From: Paludibacterium paludis
GTDB lineage: Bacteria; Pseudomonadota; Gammaproteobacteria; Burkholderiales; Chromobacteriaceae
Assembly (NCBI RefSeq): GCF_018802605.1
Contig: NZ_CP069161.1
Location: forward strand, 1,178,001-1,242,000
Direction: 5' to 3'
Length of the DNA: 64,000 nucleotides
Shown in pieces: positions 36,794-46,680 of the stretch (positions within the stretch are counted from its first letter, which is position 1; each line of letters begins with the position of its first letter). The notes beneath the pieces are model-generated. The model was not told the DNA's origin. It ran no database searches and saw only the letters and a list, made by a program, of their open reading frames with translations. Made by a program: the position numbers and the translations under genes.

Positions 36794-37607
36794 GGCGCTT
36801 CTCCAGGATGGCGCGCGCGCGACCGGCTTCGGCCCGCAGGCGGTGCAACGGCGGAATGGACTGATCCCATTCGATCAGGGTTGGCTTCGGTCCAAGGGTG
36901 GCGACCACCGATTCGAAGAGTGTCCAGACCGCTTCATCGATCGGGTGATCGTGCGTGTCGATCAGCATCCCTTCCCGTGTGGAGTGACCGGCCAGGTGTA
37001 TCTCGCCGATGATGTCGGCGGGGAGCGCTTTCAGAACAGCGTCGATGTCGGTGCCGAGGTTCGCGCGGTTCACGAAAAGATTGTTCAGGTCGAGCAGTAC
37101 GCCGCATCCGGTAAGACGCGATAATTCCGCGAGAAACTCGCCCTCATTCAGGGTATTGCCCGGGTAGTCGGCGTAGCTTGACAGGTTTTCCAGAAGAAGC
37201 GGCCGTCCCAGCGCATCCTGGGCTTCGCGGACATGACTGGCCACCATGGCCAGGCTTTCTTTGGTGCGGGGAACCGGCAGAAGGTCGTTCACATAGCGAT
37301 GCGCGCCATCATGGTTGAAGGCCAGATGTTCCGATACGGCGGCCGGTTCGATCCGGTCGATCAGCCGGCGCAAGGCCGCAAGCAGACCGCGGTCGGGCCG
37401 TGCCGGCGAAGCCAGCCCCAGCCCGACTCCATGAAGGGAAACGGGCCAGTGCTCCCGAACCCTGCCGAGCATGTCCAGCGGCATTCCGCCTTCGATGAAG
37501 TTTTCGCTGTGCACTTCCACCCAGCCAAGCGGAGGAAGGGTGTCGAGCACTTCCCGGTAGTGCGGCGCGCGCAGTCCGATGCCGGCGTCAATCGGCAATG
37601 CAGTCAT
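36783..37607 (-). CDS. bufB: Multinuclear non-haem iron oxidative enzyme BufB (DUF692/MNIO)
   Basis: 274-residue TIM-barrel enzyme of the DUF692 family (MbnB, ChrH, BufB), which oxidises cysteines of small peptide precursors using two or three iron ions. Candidate metal ligands are conserved: HSENF, HGVGLGL, SEHLAF, LLENLSSY, LDLNNLFVN, EIHLAGHS, DTHDH and EWDQSIPP. ATG 37607 begins at the family N-terminus (IDAGIGLRAPHYREV); longer frames upstream are not supported. It forms a two-gene unit with bufC. The usual BufA precursor and BufD/DoxX partner are absent locally. Confidence 0.88.
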   Translation of the reverse strand: MTALPIDAGIGLRAPHYREVLDTLPPLGWVEVHSENFIEGGMPLDMLGRVREHWPVSLHGVGLGLASPARPDRGLLAALRRLIDRIEPAAVSEHLAFNHDGAHRYVNDLLPVPRTKESLAMVASHVREAQDALGRPLLLENLSSYADYPGNTLNEGEFLAELSRLTGCGVLLDLNNLFVNRANLGTDIDAVLKALPADIIGEIHLAGHSTREGMLIDTHDHPIDEAVWTLFESVVATLGPKPTLIEWDQSIPPLHRLRAEAGRARAILEKRHGH

Positions 37608-37761
37608 TCCGGCTCCCGCATGATATTGCTGATCCGGTGAGTGTACCCGATTGCGCCATCGGGCTGTTTTACCCTGTTCCCGAAACGGGTGGCCTGCCGC
37701 TTTACATCGCGTACGGTTGGGCCTAGGCTGATCGAATCTTGATGGCATAGGAGCCGGCGGC

Positions 37762-38508
37762 GTGGGCAGAGCGTTTGTCTGGCTGGTGGTCTGTGCGCTT
37801 GCGGCGATGGCGCCTGCTTGCGCGCGCGAGTCGGTGAAGTTGGGGGCGGAGGAAGACTGGTCGCCGTTTTCCGGACTGGACAATGGGCGTCCGGCCGGAT
37901 TTTCCGTGGAGGTCATTCGTGCCGCATACGATGCCGTCGGCCTGGATGTCGAGTTCGTCCCGTACCCCTATGCCCGCTGTTTGAGCCTGACGATGAGCGG
38001 CGCCTTGCCGGGCTGCTTCGATATCATCCGCAACCAGGAACGCGAGAGCGCGTTTCTGTGGCCGTCCCGCCCGCTGTTCAGGGCCAGGATCGGCATCTTC
38101 GTGCGCAAAAACTATCCGGCCCCCGTCGTCCGGCCCGAAGAGCTGTCAGGTCGCTCCGTGGCTGTGACGCACGGTTACGAGTACGGCGATGCGATCGACA
38201 GGAATGCGACGATCCGCAAAGTGGAAGGCCTGCGCGATGAATCGGGGTTTCGCATGCTCAAGGCCGGTCGGGTGGATTACATGCTGGCCTACCAGAATGT
38301 CGCGGATCACGTCTTTCGCCAGTGGGACCAGGATTTCGGCGGCCAGTTCCGGATGGCCGGTACGGCGTACGAAGCCGCGCTGTTTGTCGGGTTTTCCCGC
38401 CGGCACCCGCAATCGGCGCGCTATGCGAAGCTGCTGGACTTGGGGTTGGAGATCATTCAGGGCAACGGCCGCTATCGCCAGTTGCAAGTGCGTTGGGGTG
38501 TCGAGTGA
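37762..38508 (+). CDS. Periplasmic solute-binding protein, family 3 type
   Basis: 248 residues. An N-terminal signal (VWLVVCALAAMAPACA) is followed by a two-lobe SBP_bac_3 fold (LGAEEDWSPFSG, DNGRPAGFSVEVIRAAYDA). No permease or ATPase gene is adjacent, so it is an orphan; such proteins either serve a remote ABC transporter or act as ligand sensors. It starts at GTG 37762 with AGGAG eight bases upstream. Confidence 0.82.
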   Translation: MGRAFVWLVVCALAAMAPACARESVKLGAEEDWSPFSGLDNGRPAGFSVEVIRAAYDAVGLDVEFVPYPYARCLSLTMSGALPGCFDIIRNQERESAFLWPSRPLFRARIGIFVRKNYPAPVVRPEELSGRSVAVTHGYEYGDAIDRNATIRKVEGLRDESGFRMLKAGRVDYMLAYQNVADHVFRQWDQDFGGQFRMAGTAYEAALFVGFSRRHPQSARYAKLLDLGLEIIQGNGRYRQLQVRWGVE

Positions 38509-38522
38509 CATTTCCGGGGAAA

Positions 38523-38544
38523 CGGGAGGCGAGCCCGCCTCCCG
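38523..38544 (-). terminator. Terminator after cupin gene
   Basis: Nine-bp stem CGGGAGGCG / CGCCTCCCG with a tetraloop. Read on the minus strand it is followed by TTTCC, seven bases beyond the cupin stop. It also lies just after the solute-binding protein stop on the plus strand. Confidence 0.6.
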
Positions 38545-38550
38545 GTGGCA

Positions 38551-38946
38551 TTACGCCTCGGTCAGATCGAACGGGCCGCTATGCACGAACACCAGCTTAC
38601 AGGCTTCGAGATAGCGCGCGTCGTGAATGCGCCCGCCCTTGATGTAGCCTGTCTGGCCTTTTTCCAGGACAACGGGTTCGCCATCCTTGACCAGCCCTTG
38701 CGGCGTCTGACGATAGAACTGAACCGCCATGCGCCCCTCGATCACGACGGTCATGTCGTCGCCAGGGTGGAAATGCGGGGTTTCTTCGCTGCCAGCGGCC
38801 CATTGCTCGAGAAAGACTTCCACGCCATCCGGGTTTTCCGGGAGGGTGGTGCGGATCAGGAATCCGGCAGGCCCGTCCTCGGGGGCGATGTGGTGGCGCC
38901 AGACATCGCTGGTATCGGCGGTGAGGGTCAACGTATCGTGGGACAT
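38551..38946 (-). CDS. Small cupin-domain protein
   Basis: 131-residue single-cupin protein. Motif 1 is visible as TPHFHPGDDMTVVIEG (metal-binding His residues) and motif 2 near KGGRIHDARYL. No helix-turn-helix is present, so it is not an XRE-cupin regulator. Its substrate is unknown. It is monocistronic, between two hairpin terminators. Confidence 0.8.
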   Translation of the reverse strand: MSHDTLTLTADTSDVWRHHIAPEDGPAGFLIRTTLPENPDGVEVFLEQWAAGSEETPHFHPGDDMTVVIEGRMAVQFYRQTPQGLVKDGEPVVLEKGQTGYIKGGRIHDARYLEACKLVFVHSGPFDLTEA

Positions 38947-38973
38947 GATGTGCTCCTTGCTGCGTGACGGAAA

Positions 38974-38997
38974 CGGCGGGACGCATTCCCGCCGCTT
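38974..38997 (-). terminator. Terminator between AEC transporter and cupin genes
   Basis: Eight-bp stem CGGCGGGA / TCCCGCCG with a five-base loop. On the minus strand TTTCC follows. It is about 80 bases past the AEC transporter stop. Confidence 0.5.
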
Positions 38998-39077
38998 TCG
39001 CGATGTGTCGGAAAATGTTGTTGTGTGCAGTGTAGCGTGGCGGGCATGGGCTTGCGCTGACCAGGATCAGGACTGGT

Positions 39078-40022
39078 TCAAAGAAGATCCGCGAAAACCG
39101 GCAAGCCGGCCCGGACAACCAGCAGGACAAAAGCTCCCAGCGTGGATCCCAGCAGCGCCATGCCCACAAACTCGCTCTGTGTTTTCAGCGCCGATGTAAA
39201 AACCAGCAGGTTGGCCGCGATGGGTAGCAGCGGCATCAATGCGAAGACGCGGATTTCCAGGGGAGTGAGCCACCCCCTCGCTCCGCAGGCGCCGATCAGG
39301 ATTACGGTGAGCACCGCGGCGCACAGAACACGTGAAACCAGCAGCCCGAACAACGCGTTCCATGGAAGACGGCGTAGCGAAACTCCCGCGACACTCATTC
39401 CGACCAGCGCCATGCCCAATACGGAGGTGATCAGAGCGGCACCCTCCAGGAGTCCCGAGAGCGGCGCGTTTTGGCTCAGCGCCGTGGCGAACCCGGCTGC
39501 GCGCAAGCCGAACGCGGCCAGCGCGCAAGGCAGGGCGGGAAGGCTTAACAGTTTGCCCGCCAGATGCCCCGGCGATAGCCGGTCGCTGGCCATCAATGCG
39601 TAGCCCACCGTGTTGCCGAACAGCATCCCTCCCACGTACATGGCGGTCATCGCCAGCATGCCTTCCGTGCCGTATAGGGCCTGGGCGATGGGCACTCCGA
39701 ACCAGCCGATATTGAAATAGCCGAATGCGCAACGCAAAGTTCCGGCGGCGATCCATCTTGCGAAATGACGGACAAATAACGAGGCGGTCAGGGCCATCAT
39801 CGCGCTGACGGCGAAAGACAGTCCGCACAGTGTGAGGAAGGCTCCCGTGTCGGACTGGAGTGCGCCTTTGAACACGGTCAGCGGCACGAAAACATACAGC
39901 AGGGCCTTGCCGACCCCCGCTTGCGACAGGCTCGTGGTCCTGCGCGCGACATAGCCGGCGCCGACATAAACACCGGGCGGCAGAAGTTTGGGGAGGAGAA
40001 TGGCTAGGGCGCCAAGGCTCAT
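39078..40022 (-). CDS. AEC-family (auxin efflux carrier-like) transporter
   Basis: 314-residue inner-membrane carrier with about ten hydrophobic helices, arranged as two inverted halves. Helix 1-2 (LLPPGVYVGAGYVARR), GYFNIGWFGVPIAQALYG and the C-terminal LMPLLPIAANLLVFTSAL pattern are typical of the AEC family, whose bacterial members move malate, malonate or similar anions. ATG 40022 was preferred to a TTG at 40040. The substrate is not deducible. Confidence 0.83.
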   Translation of the reverse strand: MSLGALAILLPKLLPPGVYVGAGYVARRTTSLSQAGVGKALLYVFVPLTVFKGALQSDTGAFLTLCGLSFAVSAMMALTASLFVRHFARWIAAGTLRCAFGYFNIGWFGVPIAQALYGTEGMLAMTAMYVGGMLFGNTVGYALMASDRLSPGHLAGKLLSLPALPCALAAFGLRAAGFATALSQNAPLSGLLEGAALITSVLGMALVGMSVAGVSLRRLPWNALFGLLVSRVLCAAVLTVILIGACGARGWLTPLEIRVFALMPLLPIAANLLVFTSALKTQSEFVGMALLGSTLGAFVLLVVRAGLPVFADLL

Positions 40023-40112
40023 GGCGATCTCGCTGGCCAAAGGGCCGGTAGTGACAGACGGGGCGCATCGTAAGGGGGCGAGCGTTTTATGGGAAGAGCC
40101 ACTTTGCCCGGG

Positions 40113-43100
40113 TCACTCTGAGCCAGTTTCGGGCAGGATGTTCTCGTCGAGCACGGCAAGCGCATTGGCGAAGTCCAGCCGGCTCATCGCCTGGTTAAGC
40201 CGCGCCGCCTGACCGGGAGGCAGCCGGTGCTCGAGAGCGTTGCGCAGCGCCTGGTATCGGGTCAGCGCCGCCATATTGTTTTGCCGGAGGAGTCTGCGCC
40301 ATTCCTCGATCTGTTCGCGATTCATCGTTTGACCGGCGGGTGGTCGCTCAAGGCCGTCGCTCCAGCGGCGCAATGCGTCCAGGGCTTGCGCAAGATCGTC
40401 GCCGACACGGTCGAGGTGTTCCGCCGCCGGCACCGCGTCGCCTGCGCGCAAGGCGTGTTCCGCCTCGAGTGTGGTTCGCGCCAGCCGCTCTGCGCCGAGC
40501 GACCCCAGTTCACCGCGCAGCGCGTGCATCAGGCGGGCCGCATCATCGAATTGTCCTTGTGCGAGAGCCTGGCGGGCCAGGCTTACCGGGGTGTCGCCGC
40601 GCTCGACAAGAAGTTGTATCGAATCGCGCAAGGTGGCGCCGAAATGCGGGTCTTGCCGTGCTTTGTCGTGGAGGATGGACAGACGCAGGGGGGCGGGGTC
40701 CCCCGATGGCGCGGGGGACGGGCCGGACGTCGCGGGATCTTTTTTCCCCAGATACGTTGCCAGGGTATCGAGCAATTGCCGGATATCGATCGGTTTCGCG
40801 ACAAAATCGTCCATCCCCGCCGCCAGACACTCATTGCGTTCACTTTCCAGCACGCCGGCCGACATGGCGATAATCGGGACCGACAGTCCCAATTCGCCGC
40901 GGATCCGGCGCGTGGCGGTGAAGCCGTCCATGACCGGCATCTGCACGTCCATCAGGATAAGGTCGAATTCTCCGGGGGTTGCGCGCAAGATATCCAGCGC
41001 TTCGGCGCCGTTGGCCGCAATCGCGACACCGATACCCTCGCGGGTCAGCAGCGACTCCGCCAGCGTCTGATTGAACGTATTGTCCTCGACCAGCAGCACG
41101 CGGCCTTGCAAAGCTTGGGCAGGCCCCGGTTCCGGCAAGCGGGCGGCAGGCTCGGGCCTGGTGCGCGAAGCCAGTCCCGTGGTTATCGCGTCATGGAGAG
41201 CGGAGGCCGTGACGGGTTTGACCAGAATGGCGTCGGTCAGCGGTTTGGCGGCCAGGATATCCGGCGACTCCCGTTCAAAGGCTCTGACCATGAGCAGGAT
41301 GAGGCCTTCGCGGAACCGGGGGCTGCGCCGCAAGGTTTCGATCGCGGACAGATGCTTCGCCGTGACAAAACGGCCGTCGATCAGCAACGCATCGGGCATC
41401 GCCCCCGCGGAGCCGGTCAATTCGCCAAGCGGCGCGAGCGAGGTGTCCGTCATGGCCCGCCATCCCAGGGCGCCGACGCTCAGGGCCAGGTCGGTTAGGA
41501 CGATGTCGCTGTCGGAGAGAACCATCAATGTCAACGCCTGCGTCCGGGACGAATGCGCCGGCGTGACACTGTCGGCGGACGCATGAAACGGCAGGGTGAC
41601 CGTGAACGTGGAGCCCTTGCCGAGTTCGCTGCTGACATCGAGCGTTCCTCCCATCGCCGAGGTCAAGCGCTTGACGATGGCCAGACCCAGCCCGCTTCCG
41701 CCAAAGCGGCGGGTGACCGAGGCATCGGCCTGCGTGAATGCGGAAAACCCCCGTTGCAGTTGTTCTGCGCTCATGCCGATGCCTGTGTCGATGACATCGA
41801 AAGCCAGCCAGATGAGCTCTCCGCGCCGGTTGTGCTGACGTATGCGCAGTGAAACATGACCGCGCTCGGTGAACTTGATGGCATTGCCGCACAGGCTGAT
41901 CAGGATTTGCTGCAAGCGCAATCCGTCGCCGACCAATGCCCGCGGAATCCCGGGCGACAGGCCGATGGACACCTCGACCGGTTTGTCGCCGACTCCGACG
42001 GTCATCATGGTCGCCAGAGCGTCGATGACGTGGGACAGTAAAAAGGTTTCCCGGACAATCTCCAGCCTGTCGGCCTCGATTCTCGAAAAATCCAGAATGT
42101 CGTTGATGATACCGAGCAGCGCGCGGCCCGCCGCACTGATCATGTCGAGGTATTTGCGCTGATCCGGTGTGAGCGGTGTGTCGGCGAGCAGTTGCGTCAT
42201 GCCCAGTACGGCATTCATCGGAGTGCGGATCTCATGGCTCATGTTGGCGACGAACGCGCTCTTGGCGCGGCTCGCTTCTTCCGCGGCATCGCGGGCTTTT
42301 TCCAGACCGAGCTGGGCCAGTCTCGCTTCGGTTGTGTCGCGATTGACACCGACCATGCGCATCGGCCGCCGCTCCGAATCCCGGATGAGAAGGGCGGTGG
42401 CCGCGATATAGCGCACCGCGCCATCCGGCCCGAGGATGCGGAACTCGGTGTTGAAGTCCTCATCGCGATCCAGCGTGGCTTGCAGTTGCGCCTCCGCGTC
42501 GGCGATATCCTCCGGATGCACTCTGGTGCGCCACATGCCGTAATTCACCACGGTTTGTTCGGATGGCGGAAAAAAATAGAGACTGAACATACGCGAATCC
42601 CAAATCAGATCGCCGCTCTGCATATTCCAGTCCCAGACGCCCATTCCAACTGCGCGCGTGGCGAGGGTCAGCCGTTCGGACAGGGCAATGATCTGGTTCT
42701 CCTGCGCCTTGCGCTCGCCAATGTCGTCGATCTGGATGATCAGATCCTGACCGTTCTCACTCTCCAGCCGCGACACCCTGACCTGTACCCAGACTTCCGC
42801 GCCCGACTTGTGCAGATAACGCTTTTCCAGCTGGTAATCGTCGATCTCGCCGTTCTGCAGGCGTTCGAACATGCCAAGAGAAACGGCCAGATCCTCGGGG
42901 TGGGTGAGCCGATGGGCCGGCAGCGCCAGCAATTCTTCTCGGGAGTAGCCCAGCATGCGGCACAGCGTCTGGTTGACCTCGTAAAGCTGACCATTGCCGT
43001 GGGCGAGGGCGAAACCGGTGGCGGCAAAGCGCATGGCGTTGCTGAAGCGGCGTTCGACAAGCTGGCGCGCCTCTTCGCGAAAACGGCTCTGCCCCGTGCT

Positions 43101-43955
43101 GGCGGCCAGAAGCAAGGGGGATACGACGGACAGGAGAATCGGCAGATAGATCAGGATGATTTCCCAGCGGTGCCGGATCGGCGGCAGGACGAACCATCCG
43201 AGCGATACCGTCACGCACGTGGTGACCGCCCCGGCCAGGACAACGAGGGCCGTGGCTTCGATCGTCAGCCAGATGGCGGCGAAGGAGAGCGCGATGACGA
43301 GATAGATGAACGGGAAGGGCAGATGGCGGAATACCAGCATGGAGAGCAGAACGGCGCCCGACGTCGCGGCCAGCGACGGCAGGGACAGCATGCGCGACAC
43401 GGTGCGATCGATGTCCTGCCGCAGGAGCAGCAGCATGATGGGCAGGAACGAAGCGAGGCCGATCGTGGCGCCGGCGAACCACGATGGCCAGATGGCGGAG
43501 AATGACGCATAACCGTGCAAGGCGATGAAAGCGGCGCCGAGGGTCGCGCCCAGCAGTGCCGGCAGCAGGCAGCCGGACAGCATCAGTTGCAGCAATCCTG
43601 CCGGATTGCGGTCGAACGACGGCCATTGTCTGCCAGAGCGCAGAAGCAGGGCCGCGGTCGAGGATTCGGCCAGATTGGCCAGCGTCATGGAGACCGCGAG
43701 GGCGAGCGGGTCGCCGTAGGCCATTCCCGCCGTGATGTTGCTCGATCCCGCCGCCAGCAGCAAGGAGGGCCAGCGGCCGGGCGGGGCGCAGGCCAGCCAG
43801 CCGGCGAGTCCGGCATTGGCGAGCCAGAGTGTGGCGATGTTGCCCTGCTGACGCGACAGCATGATACCCAGTCCCGCCAGCAGAAAATACACCAGCCCGC
43901 AGGCAATCGCGCTATTGCCCAGCCTTTCGGTCGGGCGTGTTCGGTGATGGGACAT
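40113..43955 (-). CDS. Hybrid sensor histidine kinase (MASE1-PAS-PAS-HisKA-HATPase-REC-REC-HPt)
   Basis: 1280-residue membrane sensor carrying a whole phosphorelay. Residues about 1-290 form a MASE1-like membrane sensor; two PAS domains lie near 305-425 and 440-560. HisKA has the phosphorylatable His about 574 ([11 protein letters not shown]), followed by HATPase with DTGIGM and GGSGLGL boxes. A divergent receiver-like stretch lies near 810-925 and a full receiver follows (Asp about 1003 in [13 protein letters not shown]). A C-terminal HPt carries His about 1144 ([11 protein letters not shown]). It is divergent from the GGDEF-EAL gene at 44143, a plausible phosphorelay output. Confidence 0.9.
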   Translation of the reverse strand: MSHHRTRPTERLGNSAIACGLVYFLLAGLGIMLSRQQGNIATLWLANAGLAGWLACAPPGRWPSLLLAAGSSNITAGMAYGDPLALAVSMTLANLAESSTAALLLRSGRQWPSFDRNPAGLLQLMLSGCLLPALLGATLGAAFIALHGYASFSAIWPSWFAGATIGLASFLPIMLLLLRQDIDRTVSRMLSLPSLAATSGAVLLSMLVFRHLPFPFIYLVIALSFAAIWLTIEATALVVLAGAVTTCVTVSLGWFVLPPIRHRWEIILIYLPILLSVVSPLLLAASTGQSRFREEARQLVERRFSNAMRFAATGFALAHGNGQLYEVNQTLCRMLGYSREELLALPAHRLTHPEDLAVSLGMFERLQNGEIDDYQLEKRYLHKSGAEVWVQVRVSRLESENGQDLIIQIDDIGERKAQENQIIALSERLTLATRAVGMGVWDWNMQSGDLIWDSRMFSLYFFPPSEQTVVNYGMWRTRVHPEDIADAEAQLQATLDRDEDFNTEFRILGPDGAVRYIAATALLIRDSERRPMRMVGVNRDTTEARLAQLGLEKARDAAEEASRAKSAFVANMSHEIRTPMNAVLGMTQLLADTPLTPDQRKYLDMISAAGRALLGIINDILDFSRIEADRLEIVRETFLLSHVIDALATMMTVGVGDKPVEVSIGLSPGIPRALVGDGLRLQQILISLCGNAIKFTERGHVSLRIRQHNRRGELIWLAFDVIDTGIGMSAEQLQRGFSAFTQADASVTRRFGGSGLGLAIVKRLTSAMGGTLDVSSELGKGSTFTVTLPFHASADSVTPAHSSRTQALTLMVLSDSDIVLTDLALSVGALGWRAMTDTSLAPLGELTGSAGAMPDALLIDGRFVTAKHLSAIETLRRSPRFREGLILLMVRAFERESPDILAAKPLTDAILVKPVTASALHDAITTGLASRTRPEPAARLPEPGPAQALQGRVLLVEDNTFNQTLAESLLTREGIGVAIAANGAEALDILRATPGEFDLILMDVQMPVMDGFTATRRIRGELGLSVPIIAMSAGVLESERNECLAAGMDDFVAKPIDIRQLLDTLATYLGKKDPATSGPSPAPSGDPAPLRLSILHDKARQDPHFGATLRDSIQLLVERGDTPVSLARQALAQGQFDDAARLMHALRGELGSLGAERLARTTLEAEHALRAGDAVPAAEHLDRVGDDLAQALDALRRWSDGLERPPAGQTMNREQIEEWRRLLRQNNMAALTRYQALRNALEHRLPPGQAARLNQAMSRLDFANALAVLDENILPETGSE

Positions 43956-44142
43956 GGCGAATCGCTCTTCCGGTAAGTAACGTGTGAAGAAGGCTCACCA
44001 GCACTGACCATGAATTCCTGTGACGACAGGGCGCACGGCATTGCATGGTTCCGATTTTCTCGGGGGCGCCTGTACCAAAGGACAGCTCCCGGACTCTTCC
44101 CGGCAGAATCGGTGAAGCCAGTCCATACTTGGTGGTGTCGGC

Positions 44143-46641
44143 ATGCCTCCATTTTTTGCGGATAGCATTGGTATTGAATCTATGTTCGAAGTACCCACTG
44201 ACAAACCTCCAGTCATATTGATCGTCGATGACGAAGCGACGAATATCAAGGTTCTTCATGAAGCGGTGGCCGAACTGGGCGAGGTGATTTTCGCCAGTAA
44301 TGGCGTATCCGCCCTGGAGAGGGCCCGCGCGCTCAGGCCCGATGTCGTGCTGCTGGATATTGAAATGCCGGGTATGGACGGATACCGGGTTTGTCGTGAA
44401 CTCAAGGTCGATCCGGTGACCGCCGAATGCGCGGTCATTTTTGTGACGGCCGACAATAATCCGCTTCATGAGCTTCAGTCGCTGAATCTGGGGGGCGCGG
44501 ACTTCTTGCAAAAGCCGATCAATATCCCCGTTGCCCGGGCCAGAGTCAAAACCCAGCTCGCGCTCAAGCGTCAGGCAAGCTGGCTTGCCCAGGCCCGGCG
44601 TGATCTGGACGAAGTGGTGCACAATCTGCCCGCTTTCATCGCGTACTGGGATACCGGGTTGCACAACCGCTTCTGCAATGATCTGTCCGGAGCCTGGTTC
44701 GGTGTGATGGCGCGCGGCATGTTCGGGATGACACTTCCCGATCTGGTGGGCGAGGATGTGCATGCCGCGATGCTGCCGGCGCTCAGGCGGGTGCTGGAAG
44801 GAGAAAATGCCGCATTCGAACTGGATCTGACCCAAGGCGAGCGGGGGTTGCGCTATGCCCAGGCTTCCATGGTCTGCAACAGCGAGAATGGCAAAACCAC
44901 GGGTTTTTTGCTGCTTCTGACCGATATCACCGCGCGCAAACTGGCCGAGCTGCAGTTGTTCGAAGAAAAGGAGCGGATCCGGATCACGTTGAACTCCATC
45001 GGCGATGCCGTTGTTTCAACGGATGAGCAAGGTGCCGTCACCTTCCTCAATCCGATTGCCGAGGCGATGACCGGATGGCGCGGAAGGGATGCTGTCGGCC
45101 GTCCGGTCGAGACCGTGATGCGTTTGACGGACAGCGAGACGAAAGCATTGACCCGAAACCCGGCCCGGCTCGCTCTCGAAGAGAAGCGGATTGTCGGGAT
45201 GGGCGTGAATTTCACGCTTTTCACGCGCGATGGGCGGGAGTGCAGCGTGGAGAGTTCGGCGGCGCCGATCATGGATCACAAAGGGCAGGTCACAGGGGCC
45301 ATCGTGGTGTTTCACGATGTCAGCGAAGCGCGAGCCATGGCGATCAAGATGACGCATCTTGCCCACCACGACGCGCTGACGGATTTGCCCAACCGCATGT
45401 TGCTGATGGACCGTATGGATCAGTCGCTGCGGCAGGCAAGCCACAACGGTACCCGCATCGCCCTGATGATTCTCGATATCGACCAGTTCCAGTTGATCAA
45501 CGACGCCATCGGTTACGCCACCGGGGATGCGGTGTTGCAGCAGATATCGTCGCGAATCCAGACATTGCTGCGAACGACCGATACCTTGTGCCGGCAAGGA
45601 GGGGACGAGTTCATTTTGTTGCTGCCCGGTCTGGATTCTGTGGAAATGGCAGGAGAAATGGCCGAGTCGCTGATGGCCATCTGCGCAACGCCGTTTCCTG
45701 TCGGGGAGCATGCGTTGACACTCAGCTTTTGTATCGGGATCAGTGTGTATCCGGACGACGCCAGTGATCGCGAGTCGCTGCTGCGTCATGCCGATTCGGC
45801 CATGTTTCGGGCCAAGCAGAACGGACGCGGCCATTACCAGTTCTTTTCCAGCGACATCGAAGAATTGCTGCTGGCCCGGCATCTGATCGAGCGGCACTTG
45901 CGGGAGGCGCTGGAGCAAAAACTGCTGGATGTGTTTTACCAGCCCAAGGTCGATGTGGCGACGAATGCGATCGTCGGTGTGGAGGCTCTGCTGCGTTTGC
46001 GCAGACCGTCCGGGGAGCTGGTGTCTCCCGCCCAGTTCATTCCCCTGGCCGAAGAGTCGGGCCTTATCGTGCCGATCGGCCGTTTCGTGCTGCACAAGGC
46101 GTGCGAGCAGGCCCGAGCCTGGCATGATGCGGGATTCGATGTGAAGGTCAGCGTCAATATCTCGGCCATCCAGTTCGCCGGCAGGGACTTCCCCGCGCTG
46201 GTGCAATCGGTACTGGCCGAAACCGGTATGAAAGCCAGCCGGCTGGAGCTGGAGATCACCGAGGGGGTCCTGATGACCGATGTGGACACGGCCCGCTCGA
46301 CACTGTCCTCGCTCAAGGCCCTGGGCGTTCAGATCGCCATTGACGATTTCGGTACGGGGTATTCCAGCCTCGCCTATCTCAAGCGTTTTCCGCTGGATGT
46401 GCTCAAGATCGACCAGTCCTTCGTCCGGGACATGCTGACCGATAGTAACGATGCGGCGATCATTTCCGCGATCATTACGCTGGGTGACAGCCTGGGCATG
46501 CAACTGGTGGCCGAAGGCGTGGAGGAGGTCGCCCAGGCCGAAGCGCTGAGGCGGCTGGGATGTCCGGTCATGCAGGGCTATCTGTATTCCCGCCCCTTGC
46601 CCGCCGAGCAAATGACGGAACTGCTGGCGCGTGGGTTTTAG
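44143..46641 (+). CDS. Response regulator with PAS, GGDEF and EAL domains
   Basis: 832-residue c-di-GMP enzyme. An N-terminal receiver (Asp72 in VVLLDIEMPGMDG) is followed by two PAS domains (about 155-270 and 285-400), GGDEF (intact motif, residues 486-490) and EAL (intact EALLR at 614, plus DDFGTGYSS). Both active-site motifs survive, so it may make and destroy c-di-GMP, or one domain may be regulatory. It is divergent from a hybrid kinase with an HPt, likely its phosphate donor. ATG 44182 is an alternative start that trims 13 residues; neither has a strong ribosome site. Confidence 0.9.
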   Translation: MPPFFADSIGIESMFEVPTDKPPVILIVDDEATNIKVLHEAVAELGEVIFASNGVSALERARALRPDVVLLDIEMPGMDGYRVCRELKVDPVTAECAVIFVTADNNPLHELQSLNLGGADFLQKPINIPVARARVKTQLALKRQASWLAQARRDLDEVVHNLPAFIAYWDTGLHNRFCNDLSGAWFGVMARGMFGMTLPDLVGEDVHAAMLPALRRVLEGENAAFELDLTQGERGLRYAQASMVCNSENGKTTGFLLLLTDITARKLAELQLFEEKERIRITLNSIGDAVVSTDEQGAVTFLNPIAEAMTGWRGRDAVGRPVETVMRLTDSETKALTRNPARLALEEKRIVGMGVNFTLFTRDGRECSVESSAAPIMDHKGQVTGAIVVFHDVSEARAMAIKMTHLAHHDALTDLPNRMLLMDRMDQSLRQASHNGTRIALMILDIDQFQLINDAIGYATGDAVLQQISSRIQTLLRTTDTLCRQGGDEFILLLPGLDSVEMAGEMAESLMAICATPFPVGEHALTLSFCIGISVYPDDASDRESLLRHADSAMFRAKQNGRGHYQFFSSDIEELLLARHLIERHLREALEQKLLDVFYQPKVDVATNAIVGVEALLRLRRPSGELVSPAQFIPLAEESGLIVPIGRFVLHKACEQARAWHDAGFDVKVSVNISAIQFAGRDFPALVQSVLAETGMKASRLELEITEGVLMTDVDTARSTLSSLKALGVQIAIDDFGTGYSSLAYLKRFPLDVLKIDQSFVRDMLTDSNDAAIISAIITLGDSLGMQLVAEGVEEVAQAEALRRLGCPVMQGYLYSRPLPAEQMTELLARGF

Positions 46642-46675
46642 CGCGGCGGCGCCGGTGCGCCGGTCGCCGCCGCGC
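46641..46675. terminator. GC-rich hairpin between convergent genes
   Basis: Eleven-bp stem GCGCGGCGGCG / CGCCGCCGCGC starting at the stop codon of the GGDEF-EAL gene and lying just before the homospermidine synthase stop. TTGTC follows on the plus strand; no real T-run, so it is a weak or bidirectional terminator at best. Confidence 0.5.
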
Positions 46676-46680
46676 TTGTC

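Noticed and set aside
37608..37761. Possible BufA precursor upstream of bufB
   Set aside because: The 154 bases hold no open frame with signal peptide and cysteines on either strand.
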